Assembly (NCBI RefSeq): GCF_947496485.1
Contig: NZ_CANMCZ010000001.1
Span: forward strand, 1-55,595
Reading direction: 5' to 3'
Length of the DNA: 55,595 nt
Source of the DNA: an uncultured Winogradskyella sp.
GTDB taxonomy: Bacteria; Bacteroidota; Bacteroidia; Flavobacteriales; Flavobacteriaceae
A program made the position numbers and the translations under genes. Position 1 is the stretch's first letter. Every line of letters begins with the position of its first letter. The notes beneath the pieces were generated by a model that was given only the letters and a program-made list of their open reading frames with translations, made no database searches and was not told the DNA's origin. Below are positions 19,372-28,065 of this stretch, in pieces.

Positions 19372-20262
19372 TTAACCTAAGTTCCTTGGATGCGATTTGG
19401 CATACACTTTTTTTAATTCTGCAATACTATTGTGGGTGTAAACTTGCGTTGCAGCCAAACTAGTATGTCCAAGAAGTTCTTTTACTGCATTTAAATCCGC
19501 ACCTTGGTTTAATAAGTGTGTTGCAAATGAATGCCTTAATACGTGTGGGCTACATTTTGCTTTTGAAGATGCTTTACTAAAATACTTATTTATTATTCTG
19601 TAAACAAGTTTTTCGTAAATTTTAAGACCCTTTTGGGTTAAAAATAACATATCCTTATCTACCACTGCAGGTAACTTGGATCTATACTCAAAGTACCCAT
19701 GTAAGGCATTTATTAAAGACTCCATTAATGGGATATAACGTTCTTTATTACGTTTTCCTAAAACCTTCAATAGTTTCTTATTGAAATCTATGTCTGTTAC
19801 TCTTATATTGACCAGTTCAATTCGTCTTATTCCAGTGGCATAAAAAAGCTCAATAATTAATTGATTTCTCGAAGTTTTAAAATCTACAACTTCAATAGCA
19901 TCTTCTAACACTGCTCTTAGTTCTTGTTCTGAAAAAGGTAGCTGTACCTTCTTGCCTACTTTTAAGGCCTTGTGTTTTTTTAATGGATTAACTTTGATAC
20001 TTTCAGTTTTTAAAAGGAATTTATAATAAGAATTAAGTGAAGATGTCTTTCTATTAATCGTTCTATTTGAAATACCCCTATTTACTAACTCAACAATCCA
20101 TTGTCTAATTTCTGAATATCCAGCTTTTGAAATAATTTCAGAATTATGGTTTTCATATAAAAAATCTTGAAATACTTCAATATCCTTTATATAAGCTAAA
20201 ACTGTATGCTTAGAATACTTCTTTTCTAATAATAGATAATCTGAAAATGCCTTTAGACTCAT
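19372..20262 (-). CDS. Tyrosine recombinase, XerC/XerD-like
   Basis: The 296-residue protein has the two-domain layout of XerC/D: an N-terminal SAM-like core-binding domain (FSDYLLLEKKYSKHTVLAYI) and a catalytic domain. All catalytic residues are visible: Arg146 in TGIRRIEL, Lys170 in LGKRNKERYIP, His240 and Arg243 in SPHVLRHSFATHLL, His266 in LLGHTSLAATQ and nucleophile Tyr275 in QVYTH. The length and the stable chromosomal setting beside hpf favour dimer resolution rather than a mobile-element integrase, and no attachment site is seen. Whether it is the XerC or XerD partner cannot be told from the sequence alone. Confidence 0.9.
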   Translation of the reverse strand: MSLKAFSDYLLLEKKYSKHTVLAYIKDIEVFQDFLYENHNSEIISKAGYSEIRQWIVELVNRGISNRTINRKTSSLNSYYKFLLKTESIKVNPLKKHKALKVGKKVQLPFSEQELRAVLEDAIEVVDFKTSRNQLIIELFYATGIRRIELVNIRVTDIDFNKKLLKVLGKRNKERYIPLMESLINALHGYFEYRSKLPAVVDKDMLFLTQKGLKIYEKLVYRIINKYFSKASSKAKCSPHVLRHSFATHLLNQGADLNAVKELLGHTSLAATQVYTHNSIAELKKVYAKSHPRNLG

Positions 20263-20320
20263 ACATCTTAATTGAGGACTAATAAATATAACTATTTGTC
20301 AGCTATATTATTAAGTTTCG

Positions 20321-20351
20321 AATAAAAAAATCCTGTCATAAAACAGGATTT
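20321..20351 (-). terminator. Intrinsic terminator after the acyl-CoA dehydrogenase gene
   Basis: AAATCCTG (20328-20335) pairs with CAGGATTT (20344-20351). On the minus strand the stem is followed by a run of seven T residues. It ends the symporter/HhH/dehydrogenase transcript and isolates the recombinase gene. Confidence 0.88.
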
Positions 20352-20376
20352 AAATATTATATATTCAATTGAACCA

Positions 20377-21543
20377 TTAAGTAGCTGGTTTGTAATCCTT
20401 GTTATCAATAACCATTTTGGCAATGATTTCTTTAAGTATTTCTGAAGTGCCACCACCAATTGGTCCTAAACGACTATCTCTTGCCATACGTGCTAAAGGA
20501 TATTCTTCCATATAACCATAACCGCCTAAAAATTGAAGACATTGATAAATAACATCATCCGCCATTTTTGTAGATTGTAGCTTAGACATGGTCGCTTCTT
20601 TTACTACATAATCACCCATATCTAAACGTTTTGCTACATAGTAATTGAATTGCTTACAAATTTCCATTTGAGTTTCACATTCTACATAAGTATGTCTTAA
20701 AGCTTGAAATTTATCTATTGTTCTTCCAAAAGCTGTTCTTTCCGACATGTATTGTTTAGCATATTCTAGTGCATATTCTGCCCTAGCGTGTGCATTGACT
20801 CCCATTATTAAACGTTCTAACGCAAAATGTTGCATTATGTAAGGGAAGCCTTGATTTTCTTCGCCCATTAAATTTGAAGCAGGAATCACAACATTATCAA
20901 AGGCAATTTCACCAGTATCTGAAGCTCTCCATCCTAATTTATCTAACTTTGTAGCAGAAATACCAGAAGTTTCTCTATCCATTAAAAATATGCTTATACC
21001 TTTGTTTCCAAGTTCTGGATTGGTTTTAGCAGCGACCACTAAATAATCACTATAAACACCGTTGGTTATAAAAGTTTTAGAGCCATTAATAACATATGTA
21101 TCGCCTTTTTTAACAGCGGTAGTTCGCATACCAGCCACATCGCTTCCACCAAAAGGTTCAGTGATACATAGACAACCTATTTGATCTCCAGAAATACTAT
21201 CCGCTAAATATTTTTCTTTAATGGCTTCATCACCTTCTTTATTAAGATGTGTCATCGCTAAATATGCATGAGCCCATATAGCAGCCGCAAATCCACCAGA
21301 ATTTATACGCTGCAACTCTTCAAGTAAAATGACAGTGTAAAACAAATCTAAATCTAGTCCGCCATATTTTTCAGGATAAGCTAAACCAAAATAGCCCATG
21401 TCGCCAAATTTCTTCCAAATGAAACGCTCAATATGACCTGTTTCTTCCCATTTGTCAATATGAGGAGCGACTTCCTTTTTCAAAAAATCTCTAAGACTTT
21501 CCCTAAATAAATTATGCTCTTCCGTGAAATATAAATTAGACAT
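20377..21543 (-). CDS. Acyl-CoA dehydrogenase, long-chain/isovaleryl type
   Basis: A 388-residue FAD-dependent acyl-CoA dehydrogenase of beta-oxidation or branched-chain catabolism. Seen: the N-terminal helical domain, the flavin-binding stretch CITEPFGGSDVAGM, the substrate loop NGSKTFITNG, and the C-terminal FLGGYGYMEEYPLARMARD. The position that holds the catalytic glutamate in medium-chain enzymes (YEGT) reads GGGT here, while Glu243 in FALERLIMG occupies the site used in isovaleryl- and long-chain enzymes. It follows the HhH gene by 13 bp and a strong terminator follows it. The exact substrate is uncertain. Confidence 0.93.
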   Translation of the reverse strand: MSNLYFTEEHNLFRESLRDFLKKEVAPHIDKWEETGHIERFIWKKFGDMGYFGLAYPEKYGGLDLDLFYTVILLEELQRINSGGFAAAIWAHAYLAMTHLNKEGDEAIKEKYLADSISGDQIGCLCITEPFGGSDVAGMRTTAVKKGDTYVINGSKTFITNGVYSDYLVVAAKTNPELGNKGISIFLMDRETSGISATKLDKLGWRASDTGEIAFDNVVIPASNLMGEENQGFPYIMQHFALERLIMGVNAHARAEYALEYAKQYMSERTAFGRTIDKFQALRHTYVECETQMEICKQFNYYVAKRLDMGDYVVKEATMSKLQSTKMADDVIYQCLQFLGGYGYMEEYPLARMARDSRLGPIGGGTSEILKEIIAKMVIDNKDYKPAT

Positions 21544-21556
21544 ATACCTTTATTTG

Positions 21557-22432
21557 TTAAAGGTGCAAATATAACTTAATTATCTCTATTTTCTTTACAG
21601 GAAAATCTTCAACTTTTGTTAATTCTTCTAAAGATTTAAAGCCATCTCTAAGTGTTCTTTCTTCAATAATATTGTTTGCAACTTCGTAATCTATATATTG
21701 AATAGTGACTAACTCATCTCTTGTTGCTATATTAAGATTAAACTTTTGTATTGCTCTTGGTGTTTTAACTGTAAAATCATTTTTAATGCGTTCAATAACT
21801 TCGGGAGAAAGACCATAAACCTCAGAGAGTTGGACATCAGAAATAAAACCATCTTTGAACTTATTTCGTTCTTTCAAAATACGCTCTGATAACTTTTCAC
21901 CCACTCCATAGACTTTTTGTAACTGGTTGGCCGTTGCTTTATTTAAATCTATTTTTTGAGCAAATGTTTTTGGTGAATTGTTGTCCGAATAGGAATTATT
22001 ATAAGAATTTGTTTTGGGCTTTGGATTAGTCACCCATTCCGGAAATTTAAAATAAGGTGAAATCTCAGCCAATAAAGAATCTGAAACTTTAGTAACTTGT
22101 TGAAAATCTTTAGCAGAGTTCACCCACTGGTTACCATCTCTAAATTGATGAAGTCGATCAATTTCTTCATTAGACATTCCTAAAGTGTAACCTTTGTAAT
22201 CTGTAATGTAATTTGGGTTGAAAGGATAAATCTTAGGCTTTGAATTTTCAAGCTCTACAAGTCTAAGAGAGTCTAGCTCATTTCTAAAAGAATCTAATTC
22301 ATCTTTATTTTCTGGATCTATATACTGCGAAAAATCAACAAATGAATATAAACATTGAGCGACGACTATAATTAATAGCAATAGAAAAATCCCATTTCTT
22401 TGTTTGTTAGAAAACTGGAAATGGGATTTCAT
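21557..22432 (-). CDS. Membrane-anchored helix-hairpin-helix protein (ComEA-like)
   Basis: The 291-residue protein has one N-terminal membrane helix (GIFLLLLIIVVAQCLYSF) followed by a periplasmic part with three helix-hairpin-helix motifs: a diverged one near residues 69-120 (YITDYKGYTLGMSNEEIDRL), then two ComEA-type copies (DLNKATANQLQKVYGVGEKL and LNIATRDELVTIQYIDYEVA). ComEA proteins bind DNA during natural uptake, but many Bacteroidetes carry this larger three-HhH form without demonstrated competence. It lies between the symporter (22 bp) and the dehydrogenase (13 bp) in one likely operon. DNA binding is inferred. Confidence 0.86.
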   Translation of the reverse strand: MKSHFQFSNKQRNGIFLLLLIIVVAQCLYSFVDFSQYIDPENKDELDSFRNELDSLRLVELENSKPKIYPFNPNYITDYKGYTLGMSNEEIDRLHQFRDGNQWVNSAKDFQQVTKVSDSLLAEISPYFKFPEWVTNPKPKTNSYNNSYSDNNSPKTFAQKIDLNKATANQLQKVYGVGEKLSERILKERNKFKDGFISDVQLSEVYGLSPEVIERIKNDFTVKTPRAIQKFNLNIATRDELVTIQYIDYEVANNIIEERTLRDGFKSLEELTKVEDFPVKKIEIIKLYLHL

Positions 22433-22454
22433 AATCTATAAAATAAATGATATA

Positions 22455-24326
22455 CTAGGCTTTATTAGATTTTATAGCATCCATGTACCTTTTTAATTCC
22501 TCTTTCACTTTTGGTGCCAATATTACTAGACCTATCATATTTGGTACCATCATAGCAAAAATCATAGCATCAGAGAAACCAATGACTGACCCTAGACTTG
22601 CAGCAGCACCAACAATTACGAATAAGCAGAAAATCACTTTGTATGTATATTCTGCTTTTTTTGTTCTTCCAAATAAATATGACCAACCTTGAAATCCATA
22701 ATAAGACCAAGATATCATAGAGCTAAATGCAAATAAAACTACTGCGACTGTTAATACATATGGAAACCACGATATCGCTGATTCAAATGCTCCTGAAGTT
22801 AATAGAATCGCTTGAGCATCATTTAATCCTGCATTAGCAGCAGTCACATTTCCTGTAATGATTAGTACTAAAGCTGTCATTGTACATACCAAAACCGTAT
22901 CAATAAACGGCTCTAAAAGCGCGACCATACCTTCACTTGCAGCATATTTAGTTTTTACAGCTGAGTGCGCTATAGACGCAGAACCAATACCAGCTTCGTT
23001 AGAAAATGCAGCTCTTCTAAATCCTTGAACTAAAACACCCACAGCACCACCTGCAACGCCCTCTGGACTAAAAGCTCCATTAAAAATTTGAGCAAATGCA
23101 TCACCAATCATGTTGTAATTAACGAATATTACAAATAAAGATGCTGCCACATATATAACTACCATAAATGGCACAATCTTATCTGTTACTTTTGCAATTT
23201 TCTTTATACCACCAATTATTACAATACCTACAAGTATTGCCATTACTAAACCAAATGCCCAGCCATAACCATGCAAAAATGAATTTTCTCCACCTGTTAT
23301 ATTTTCTACTAATTGAAAAGCCTGATTTACTTGGAACATATTTCCACCACCAAAAGACCCACCAATTACAAATATGGCAAACAAAACAGCTAAAACCTTA
23401 CCTAATCCTGTGAAGCCTTTTTCTTTTAAACCTTTTGTTAAATAATACATTGGACCACCATAAACGGTTCCATCCGCTTCGATATCTCTATACTTTACAC
23501 CTAAAGTACACTCTACAAATTTTGACGCCATACCTAATAAACCAGCAACAATCATCCAAAATGTTGCTCCTGCACCACCAATAGAAACTGCTATAGCTAC
23601 ACCAGCAATATTACCCAAACCTACAGTAGCAGATAAGGCTGCCGTTAAAGCTTGGAAGTGTGACACTTCACCTTCATGTCCTTCTACAGCAATAGTTTCA
23701 ATTGCATCCCCACCTGGTGTAGAATCACCTGCACCAACTAAAGATTCGTGATGATCAATTTCATCATATTTACCTCTAACGATATTTATGGATGTAAAGA
23801 AGCCTCTAATGTTTATTAATTTAAAGTAAATAGTAAAAAATATGGCTCCTAAAATTAGCGGAAATAACACCCAAAACACTTTAGTAAAAGGTGCTGACGC
23901 TTTAATATCTAATGAAGAATTATTTTTTATATCAGAATTTGCAATAGCTAAGGATCCGCCAGTGATCTTGGCAGGCAAGTCTTTTGATTTTAATTCAATA
24001 TTTTCAGCAATCTGATCTCCTGATAAAGATATATTAGAAATATATAAAGAATCATTTTTTGAAAGATAGGCAATCCCTTTTTCTGATATATATGTACTAT
24101 CACCATTATCTGCTGCAGAAAGTTTATTATTAACATTCAAGTTAATAGTCATATCATTCTCAACTTCACCGAACGGAATTTGATAGAAAATAGCACCTAC
24201 AAACCAACCCGTAGCACTACCGAACGCTTGATCAATTTTTTGATCAATTCCAACCTCGTCGGTTTCTTGGGTATAGGCCGAAAATGATAATACTAAAGCA
24301 AAAAGTGATAGAAGATATTTCTTCAT
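22455..24326 (-). CDS. Alanine/glycine:sodium symporter (AGCS family) with N-terminal insertion
   Basis: AGCS symporters import alanine or glycine with Na+. The canonical core is intact: the helix [18 protein letters not shown], then [60 protein letters not shown] and about ten further membrane segments. The 623-residue protein is longer than usual. After a cleavable signal-like segment (residues 1-19) and the AGCS start [20 protein letters not shown], a block of about 90 residues rich in Asn, Ser and beta-forming residues (about 58-148) precedes the first core helix. This block would be periplasmic. The gene heads an operon with the HhH protein and the acyl-CoA dehydrogenase. Confidence 0.92.
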   Translation of the reverse strand: MKKYLLSLFALVLSFSAYTQETDEVGIDQKIDQAFGSATGWFVGAIFYQIPFGEVENDMTINLNVNNKLSAADNGDSTYISEKGIAYLSKNDSLYISNISLSGDQIAENIELKSKDLPAKITGGSLAIANSDIKNNSSLDIKASAPFTKVFWVLFPLILGAIFFTIYFKLINIRGFFTSINIVRGKYDEIDHHESLVGAGDSTPGGDAIETIAVEGHEGEVSHFQALTAALSATVGLGNIAGVAIAVSIGGAGATFWMIVAGLLGMASKFVECTLGVKYRDIEADGTVYGGPMYYLTKGLKEKGFTGLGKVLAVLFAIFVIGGSFGGGNMFQVNQAFQLVENITGGENSFLHGYGWAFGLVMAILVGIVIIGGIKKIAKVTDKIVPFMVVIYVAASLFVIFVNYNMIGDAFAQIFNGAFSPEGVAGGAVGVLVQGFRRAAFSNEAGIGSASIAHSAVKTKYAASEGMVALLEPFIDTVLVCTMTALVLIITGNVTAANAGLNDAQAILLTSGAFESAISWFPYVLTVAVVLFAFSSMISWSYYGFQGWSYLFGRTKKAEYTYKVIFCLFVIVGAAASLGSVIGFSDAMIFAMMVPNMIGLVILAPKVKEELKRYMDAIKSNKA

Positions 24327-24422
24327 GAGTGTAGTTATTAGTTAGTTTTTTGGTTTAAAAGCGACAAGATGCTAAAAATATTTGAGTTTTTAAAGCCTAT
24401 AAAGTTAAAATGAGTAACAAAC

Positions 24423-25445
24423 CTAGGCTATATTGTATGTGGAATTTAGCTTTTCAATTTGCTCTGGTCTCCCTAGAACAATAATTTTTGAACCAGAAAC
24501 CAACTTAGTATCTGCCTCAGGATTAACGAGATATTCTCCGTTTTCGTCTTTGAATCCGATTACAGTACAACCTGTTTTTTTTCTTAAATCGAGTTCTCTT
24601 ATAGTCTTCACCTCTTTAGTGTCATATAGTTGCTCAACCTTAACTTCTTCAACATTAATGTTTCGTTCCCCTACAATACCCAAATTATCAATAAACTCTA
24701 CTAAATCTGGGATTACAACTAAAGACGCCATATGATCTCCTCCAATCCGGTCTGGCAGAATAACATTGTTTGCTCCTGCTAATTTTAACTTATTATAAGA
24801 AGTCTCTTGAGAAGCTCTACTTATGATATGCATTTTTTTATTTATCTGTCTTGCTGACAAAACCACAAACAAATTATCTGCATCATTTGGCAAGGCAGAT
24901 ATAAGTGTACTTGCCTTTTTAATACCTGCTTCAATGAGGGTTTCATCTTCATTAGCATTTCCAAATACAAATGGAATATCATCTTCATGAAACTTCTCAA
25001 TAATCTCTTTGTTCCGCTCTATTATTACGAAGGGCTTATCGTAGGCTAATAATTTTTTAGCAGCTTGTTTTCCATTACGTCCAAAACCACAAATAATAAT
25101 GTGGTTAGACATCGCATCTATTTTCTTCTGCATCTTTCTTTGTTTTATATCTTCAATATTACTTTTACTTAGTATGTATTCGGTTATTATAGATATCGCA
25201 TAACCTACTATAATCACACTGGTTAAAATTAAAAAAATAGTAAATATTTTAGAGGTAGTATCTAATGGGTTAACCTCAGCAAAACCTACCGTGGTAACAG
25301 TAATAACAGTCATGTACAAAGCATCAACCCAACTATAGCCAGAAATAAGTCTATAGCCTACAACTCCAATACACAGTAATATAGCAAGCATCATTAAAGC
25401 TGTGTATATCTTAGATCTATAAAGTCTTAAAAAAGGATTATTCAT
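24423..25445 (-). CDS. Two-helix potassium channel with RCK (TrkA-N/TrkA-C) domain
   Basis: The 340-residue protein has the MthK layout: helix 1 (ALMMLAILLCIGVVGYRLI), a pore loop with the filter TVGFA at residues 52-56, helix 2 (IFLILTSVIIVGYAISII), then a cytoplasmic TrkA-N Rossmann domain starting with IIICGFGRNGKQAAKKL (GxGxxG) and a TrkA-C domain (IRELDLRKKTGCTVIGFKDE). It should gate K+ flux in response to a ligand at the RCK domains. The filter departs from the usual TVGYG. It begins 6 bp after the PspC-like gene and is probably co-transcribed with it. Confidence 0.9.
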   Translation of the reverse strand: MNNPFLRLYRSKIYTALMMLAILLCIGVVGYRLISGYSWVDALYMTVITVTTVGFAEVNPLDTTSKIFTIFLILTSVIIVGYAISIITEYILSKSNIEDIKQRKMQKKIDAMSNHIIICGFGRNGKQAAKKLLAYDKPFVIIERNKEIIEKFHEDDIPFVFGNANEDETLIEAGIKKASTLISALPNDADNLFVVLSARQINKKMHIISRASQETSYNKLKLAGANNVILPDRIGGDHMASLVVIPDLVEFIDNLGIVGERNINVEEVKVEQLYDTKEVKTIRELDLRKKTGCTVIGFKDENGEYLVNPEADTKLVSGSKIIVLGRPEQIEKLNSTYNIA

Positions 25446-25451
25446 TTTATG

Positions 25452-25679
25452 TTATAAGTCGAAAACAGAAGAGCGCTTGGTGTAAATTATATCCTTTATT
25501 CTCATCCAAAATGCTAAGAACAAATATAGTGCAAAACCGAAACCTACAGTTACAAATGTGAGATACATAAATGATGTTCTTACAATTTTGGCTCTAATAC
25601 CAAAACGATCTGCAATACGTTGACATACATAGTATCCACGTTTCTGAAAAAACAGTAGTGTTTTATAGAATGGATTCAT
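25452..25679 (-). CDS. Small PspC-domain membrane protein
   Basis: The 75-residue protein matches the PspC domain: RGYYVCQRIADRFGIRAKIV followed by a hydrophobic helix (LTFVTVGFGFALYLFLAFWM) and a short basic tail. PspC proteins take part in envelope stress sensing in enterobacteria, but this is only the isolated domain, without the leucine-zipper region. It is encoded 6 bp upstream of the K+ channel. Its role, perhaps in channel assembly or envelope stress, is inferred from position only. Confidence 0.8.
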   Translation of the reverse strand: MNPFYKTLLFFQKRGYYVCQRIADRFGIRAKIVRTSFMYLTFVTVGFGFALYLFLAFWMRIKDIIYTKRSSVFDL

Positions 25680-25707
25680 ACAAACAAAGATGATGAAATT
25701 TTACTAC

Positions 25708-25740
25708 AAAAAAAACCTTCTTAAAATTTAAGAAGGTTTT
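25708..25740 (-). terminator. Intrinsic terminator after the M57 protease gene
   Basis: Arms spanning 25712-25725 and 25727-25740 are fully complementary, with core CCTTCTTA/TAAGAAGG. On the minus strand the stem runs into eight T residues. It lies 20 bp after the protease stop codon and separates it from the PspC/channel pair. Confidence 0.9.
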
Positions 25741-25760
25741 AATATTAAATATATTCTCTA

Positions 25761-26588
25761 TTAATACATATATAATAAAGCAGTAATATCATTATTATTT
25801 AAAGTTTGAGCTGGTCCACAAGCCTGCATTAATGAAGATGGATCAGACCCAGTTGGTGTTCCATTTATGTAAACAGCCCCAACACCTGCGGATCCTTCAT
25901 TTACATTTTGACCACAACTTGAACGCGTCTGATAATCAGTATGACGGAAGCCTATACAGTGACCTATTTCATGAGCCATAGTTCCAGCTACTTCTGCTTG
26001 AGAAGGGCTTAACAAATCAAACCATACCGTATTAATCCCAAAGCTTTTTGCTGGATCTCCTTTTCTTGTTGGGAAACCTGCTGCCACACCCAAAGTAATA
26101 AAACCTCCAGACGGTTGTTCTGAAAATGCTGTTACTTGTATTTTAGCCTTCTTTTTTCCTCTCAATCCAAATGCAACTCTCTGGAAAGTTATCAAAGAAC
26201 CCACATCATTATACATATCTATAGCATCATCTAGAGCGTTAGATCCTAAAATGCCCAAATCTGGAGATACTGCAATTGTAATTACTCTCGGTAATTTTTT
26301 AACTAGGTTATTAGTATGATATTGCTTAGGTTGTCCTTGCTCTGAAATAAATAATTCATTAATCTGTTGTTCTGTAAAAAACATGTCCTCTACTCTAATT
26401 CCCTCTTCACCAAACATTAAAGCCATTTTTACTTCTGAAATATCAAAATCTAAATCAGCTAGTTTAGACAAAAGTTCTGGAGAAACAGATTTTTCATCAT
26501 TTTCTACTCCTTTTTCTTCAGATTGACATGAATTAAGTACTGTCAATGCGCACAGAGTTAATAATACATACTTGAAATTTTTGATCAT
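25761..26588 (-). CDS. M57-family zinc metalloprotease lipoprotein
   Basis: A 275-residue secreted lipoprotein: signal MIKNFKYVLLTLCALTVLNS with lipidated Cys21. The extended zinc motif HEIGHCIGFRH (His206, Glu207, His210, Gly213, His216) identifies a metzincin-type protease of the M57 (HEIGH) group, and a Met-turn candidate follows near residue 254 (SSLMQACG). The residues after the cysteine (QSEEK) are acidic and resemble the lipoprotein export signal that sends lipoproteins to the cell surface in Bacteroidetes, so it may act outside the cell. Substrates unknown. It is monocistronic, with a strong terminator behind it. Confidence 0.9.
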   Translation of the reverse strand: MIKNFKYVLLTLCALTVLNSCQSEEKGVENDEKSVSPELLSKLADLDFDISEVKMALMFGEEGIRVEDMFFTEQQINELFISEQGQPKQYHTNNLVKKLPRVITIAVSPDLGILGSNALDDAIDMYNDVGSLITFQRVAFGLRGKKKAKIQVTAFSEQPSGGFITLGVAAGFPTRKGDPAKSFGINTVWFDLLSPSQAEVAGTMAHEIGHCIGFRHTDYQTRSSCGQNVNEGSAGVGAVYINGTPTGSDPSSLMQACGPAQTLNNNDITALLYMY

Positions 26589-26746
26589 TTTAAAATTGTT
26601 TATTGGTTAATAAATTGTTAAAATTTTAAGAAAAATACAATTAATATTTATAAATTTTAACAAAAAATAAAATTATTCGATTAAAAACTTGACATTAGCT
26701 AAATTTATGTTTTTACTATAATTTTACTTCAGAAAAAAACTACTTA

Positions 26747-28036
26747 TTACTCCTCGCCTTTCAAATAAGATGTAGTCAATAATTGATTTCCTACAGTACA
26801 TTGTAAGCATTTATTTTTATCACAATATTCTTGCTTTAATTGCAACAGTGCCTGAGAACTTAATGCATTTTTCTCAATTGGCTTTAAGCTTAAGAACTTC
26901 TTAACCACGTTATTATTTTCAACCTTTAATTGCTTTAAAAGTTTAAATAACTTGGAGTCTATTAATTCGCCATGCGTTTTAGCATAACTAAACTTTAAAG
27001 GAATAATAGTATTAATAATGAGCAAGTCAATAAATGATTTTGTTATTATTTTTTTTGAATCTTTTGAAGTCTTATTAAATGTATAATGTGACATCCAAAA
27101 ATCAGTAACTCCTTTTTTAAACAGCTTATAAAATTCTTCACTAGTATTTATTGATACTATTTTAGAAAAGAGTTGATACTCTCTAGTATATAGATTAGCA
27201 AACTGAGATAAACGAATAGTCGGAAAGTTTGGTGGTCGCAACCTAAAAAACTGTATTGGTAATAAACCTTGATTATTGAGTTTAAACTTCTGTTTTAAAA
27301 ATTGATAACGCTGTTTTAAATCTAAAAAATATGCATCTTGAATATCCCCTTCTAATAAATTTGCTTGGCCCAACAATACGGCTTCCATTTCCAAAACGTC
27401 ATTCTGAAGTTTTCTTATCATCGAATAGTCTACTGAATTTGCTAAACTCAAAAATGCTTCTCCATTGACTTTAAGTCCAAAATTCTTTAATAACATTTGA
27501 AACAAAACTGCTTCCCAATCATTATTTGATGCTTTTAATAGCTTTTGAATATCCTCAGATTTCCGTTCTAAACGTTCAATATAGAGACGTTCTAGCCAAT
27601 TATTCAATAAAAAATCATCAATCTCAGAGAAACTACTTTCGCAATTAATCCACGATTTAGATTTCATCAGTTTTTGATAATTATCTATTAAGTTTTTATT
27701 TACGTAGTGTTTTAATTCTAATGTTGGAATCGCAGTATTATCTTTTCTAAAAATTTCGGTATCGTGCTCCCAAACCACATGCAGAATTACATTATCATAA
27801 GCTGTATCAGTCTCATGATTATGCACATACCAATCCGAAGATTTTATGTGAATCTCCACATTACCTGCCCAAAGCTGCTCAGCGATTGCTAGTTGCGCAT
27901 TAAAAAAATCAGGGCCAGCGTTATGGTTATGTTGACCTAATTGTTTTATTGTTACGAATTCGTTATTTGTTGTTTTTAATTGAGAAGCATTAAATGCTTT
28001 ATGTTTCCAGATATAATGAAGGAAGTCTTCTTGCAT
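26747..28036 (-). CDS. DUF2851 family protein
   Basis: The 429-residue soluble protein matches the Bacteroidetes DUF2851 family: it starts MQEDFLHYIWKHKAFN, has the conserved GPDFFNAQLAIAEQLWAGNV and EIHIKSSDWYVHNH segments, and ends with a small cysteine cluster (CDKNKCLQCTVGNQLL). The N-terminal half with conserved Asp, Glu and His residues hints at a nuclease-like fold, but this is only a suggestion; no biochemical role is established. It has no signal peptide. The next gene upstream (T9SS cargo) starts at 28938, and the genes are 29 bp apart. Confidence 0.85.
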   Translation of the reverse strand: MQEDFLHYIWKHKAFNASQLKTTNNEFVTIKQLGQHNHNAGPDFFNAQLAIAEQLWAGNVEIHIKSSDWYVHNHETDTAYDNVILHVVWEHDTEIFRKDNTAIPTLELKHYVNKNLIDNYQKLMKSKSWINCESSFSEIDDFLLNNWLERLYIERLERKSEDIQKLLKASNNDWEAVLFQMLLKNFGLKVNGEAFLSLANSVDYSMIRKLQNDVLEMEAVLLGQANLLEGDIQDAYFLDLKQRYQFLKQKFKLNNQGLLPIQFFRLRPPNFPTIRLSQFANLYTREYQLFSKIVSINTSEEFYKLFKKGVTDFWMSHYTFNKTSKDSKKIITKSFIDLLIINTIIPLKFSYAKTHGELIDSKLFKLLKQLKVENNNVVKKFLSLKPIEKNALSSQALLQLKQEYCDKNKCLQCTVGNQLLTTSYLKGEE

Positions 28037-28065
28037 ACATCTAAAATAAAAAAACCTATTTTAAT

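Noticed and set aside
19360..19376. Near-palindrome GTTAAGTACTACTTAAC at the end of the recombinase gene
   Set aside because: It overlaps the recombinase stop codon, has a mismatched centre and no U tract; not enough to call a terminator or a recombination site.
19372..20262. Xer-like recombinase as the integrase of a mobile element
   Set aside because: No attachment-site repeat at the nearby tRNAs, no other mobile genes, and a stable housekeeping setting argue for a chromosomal Xer protein.
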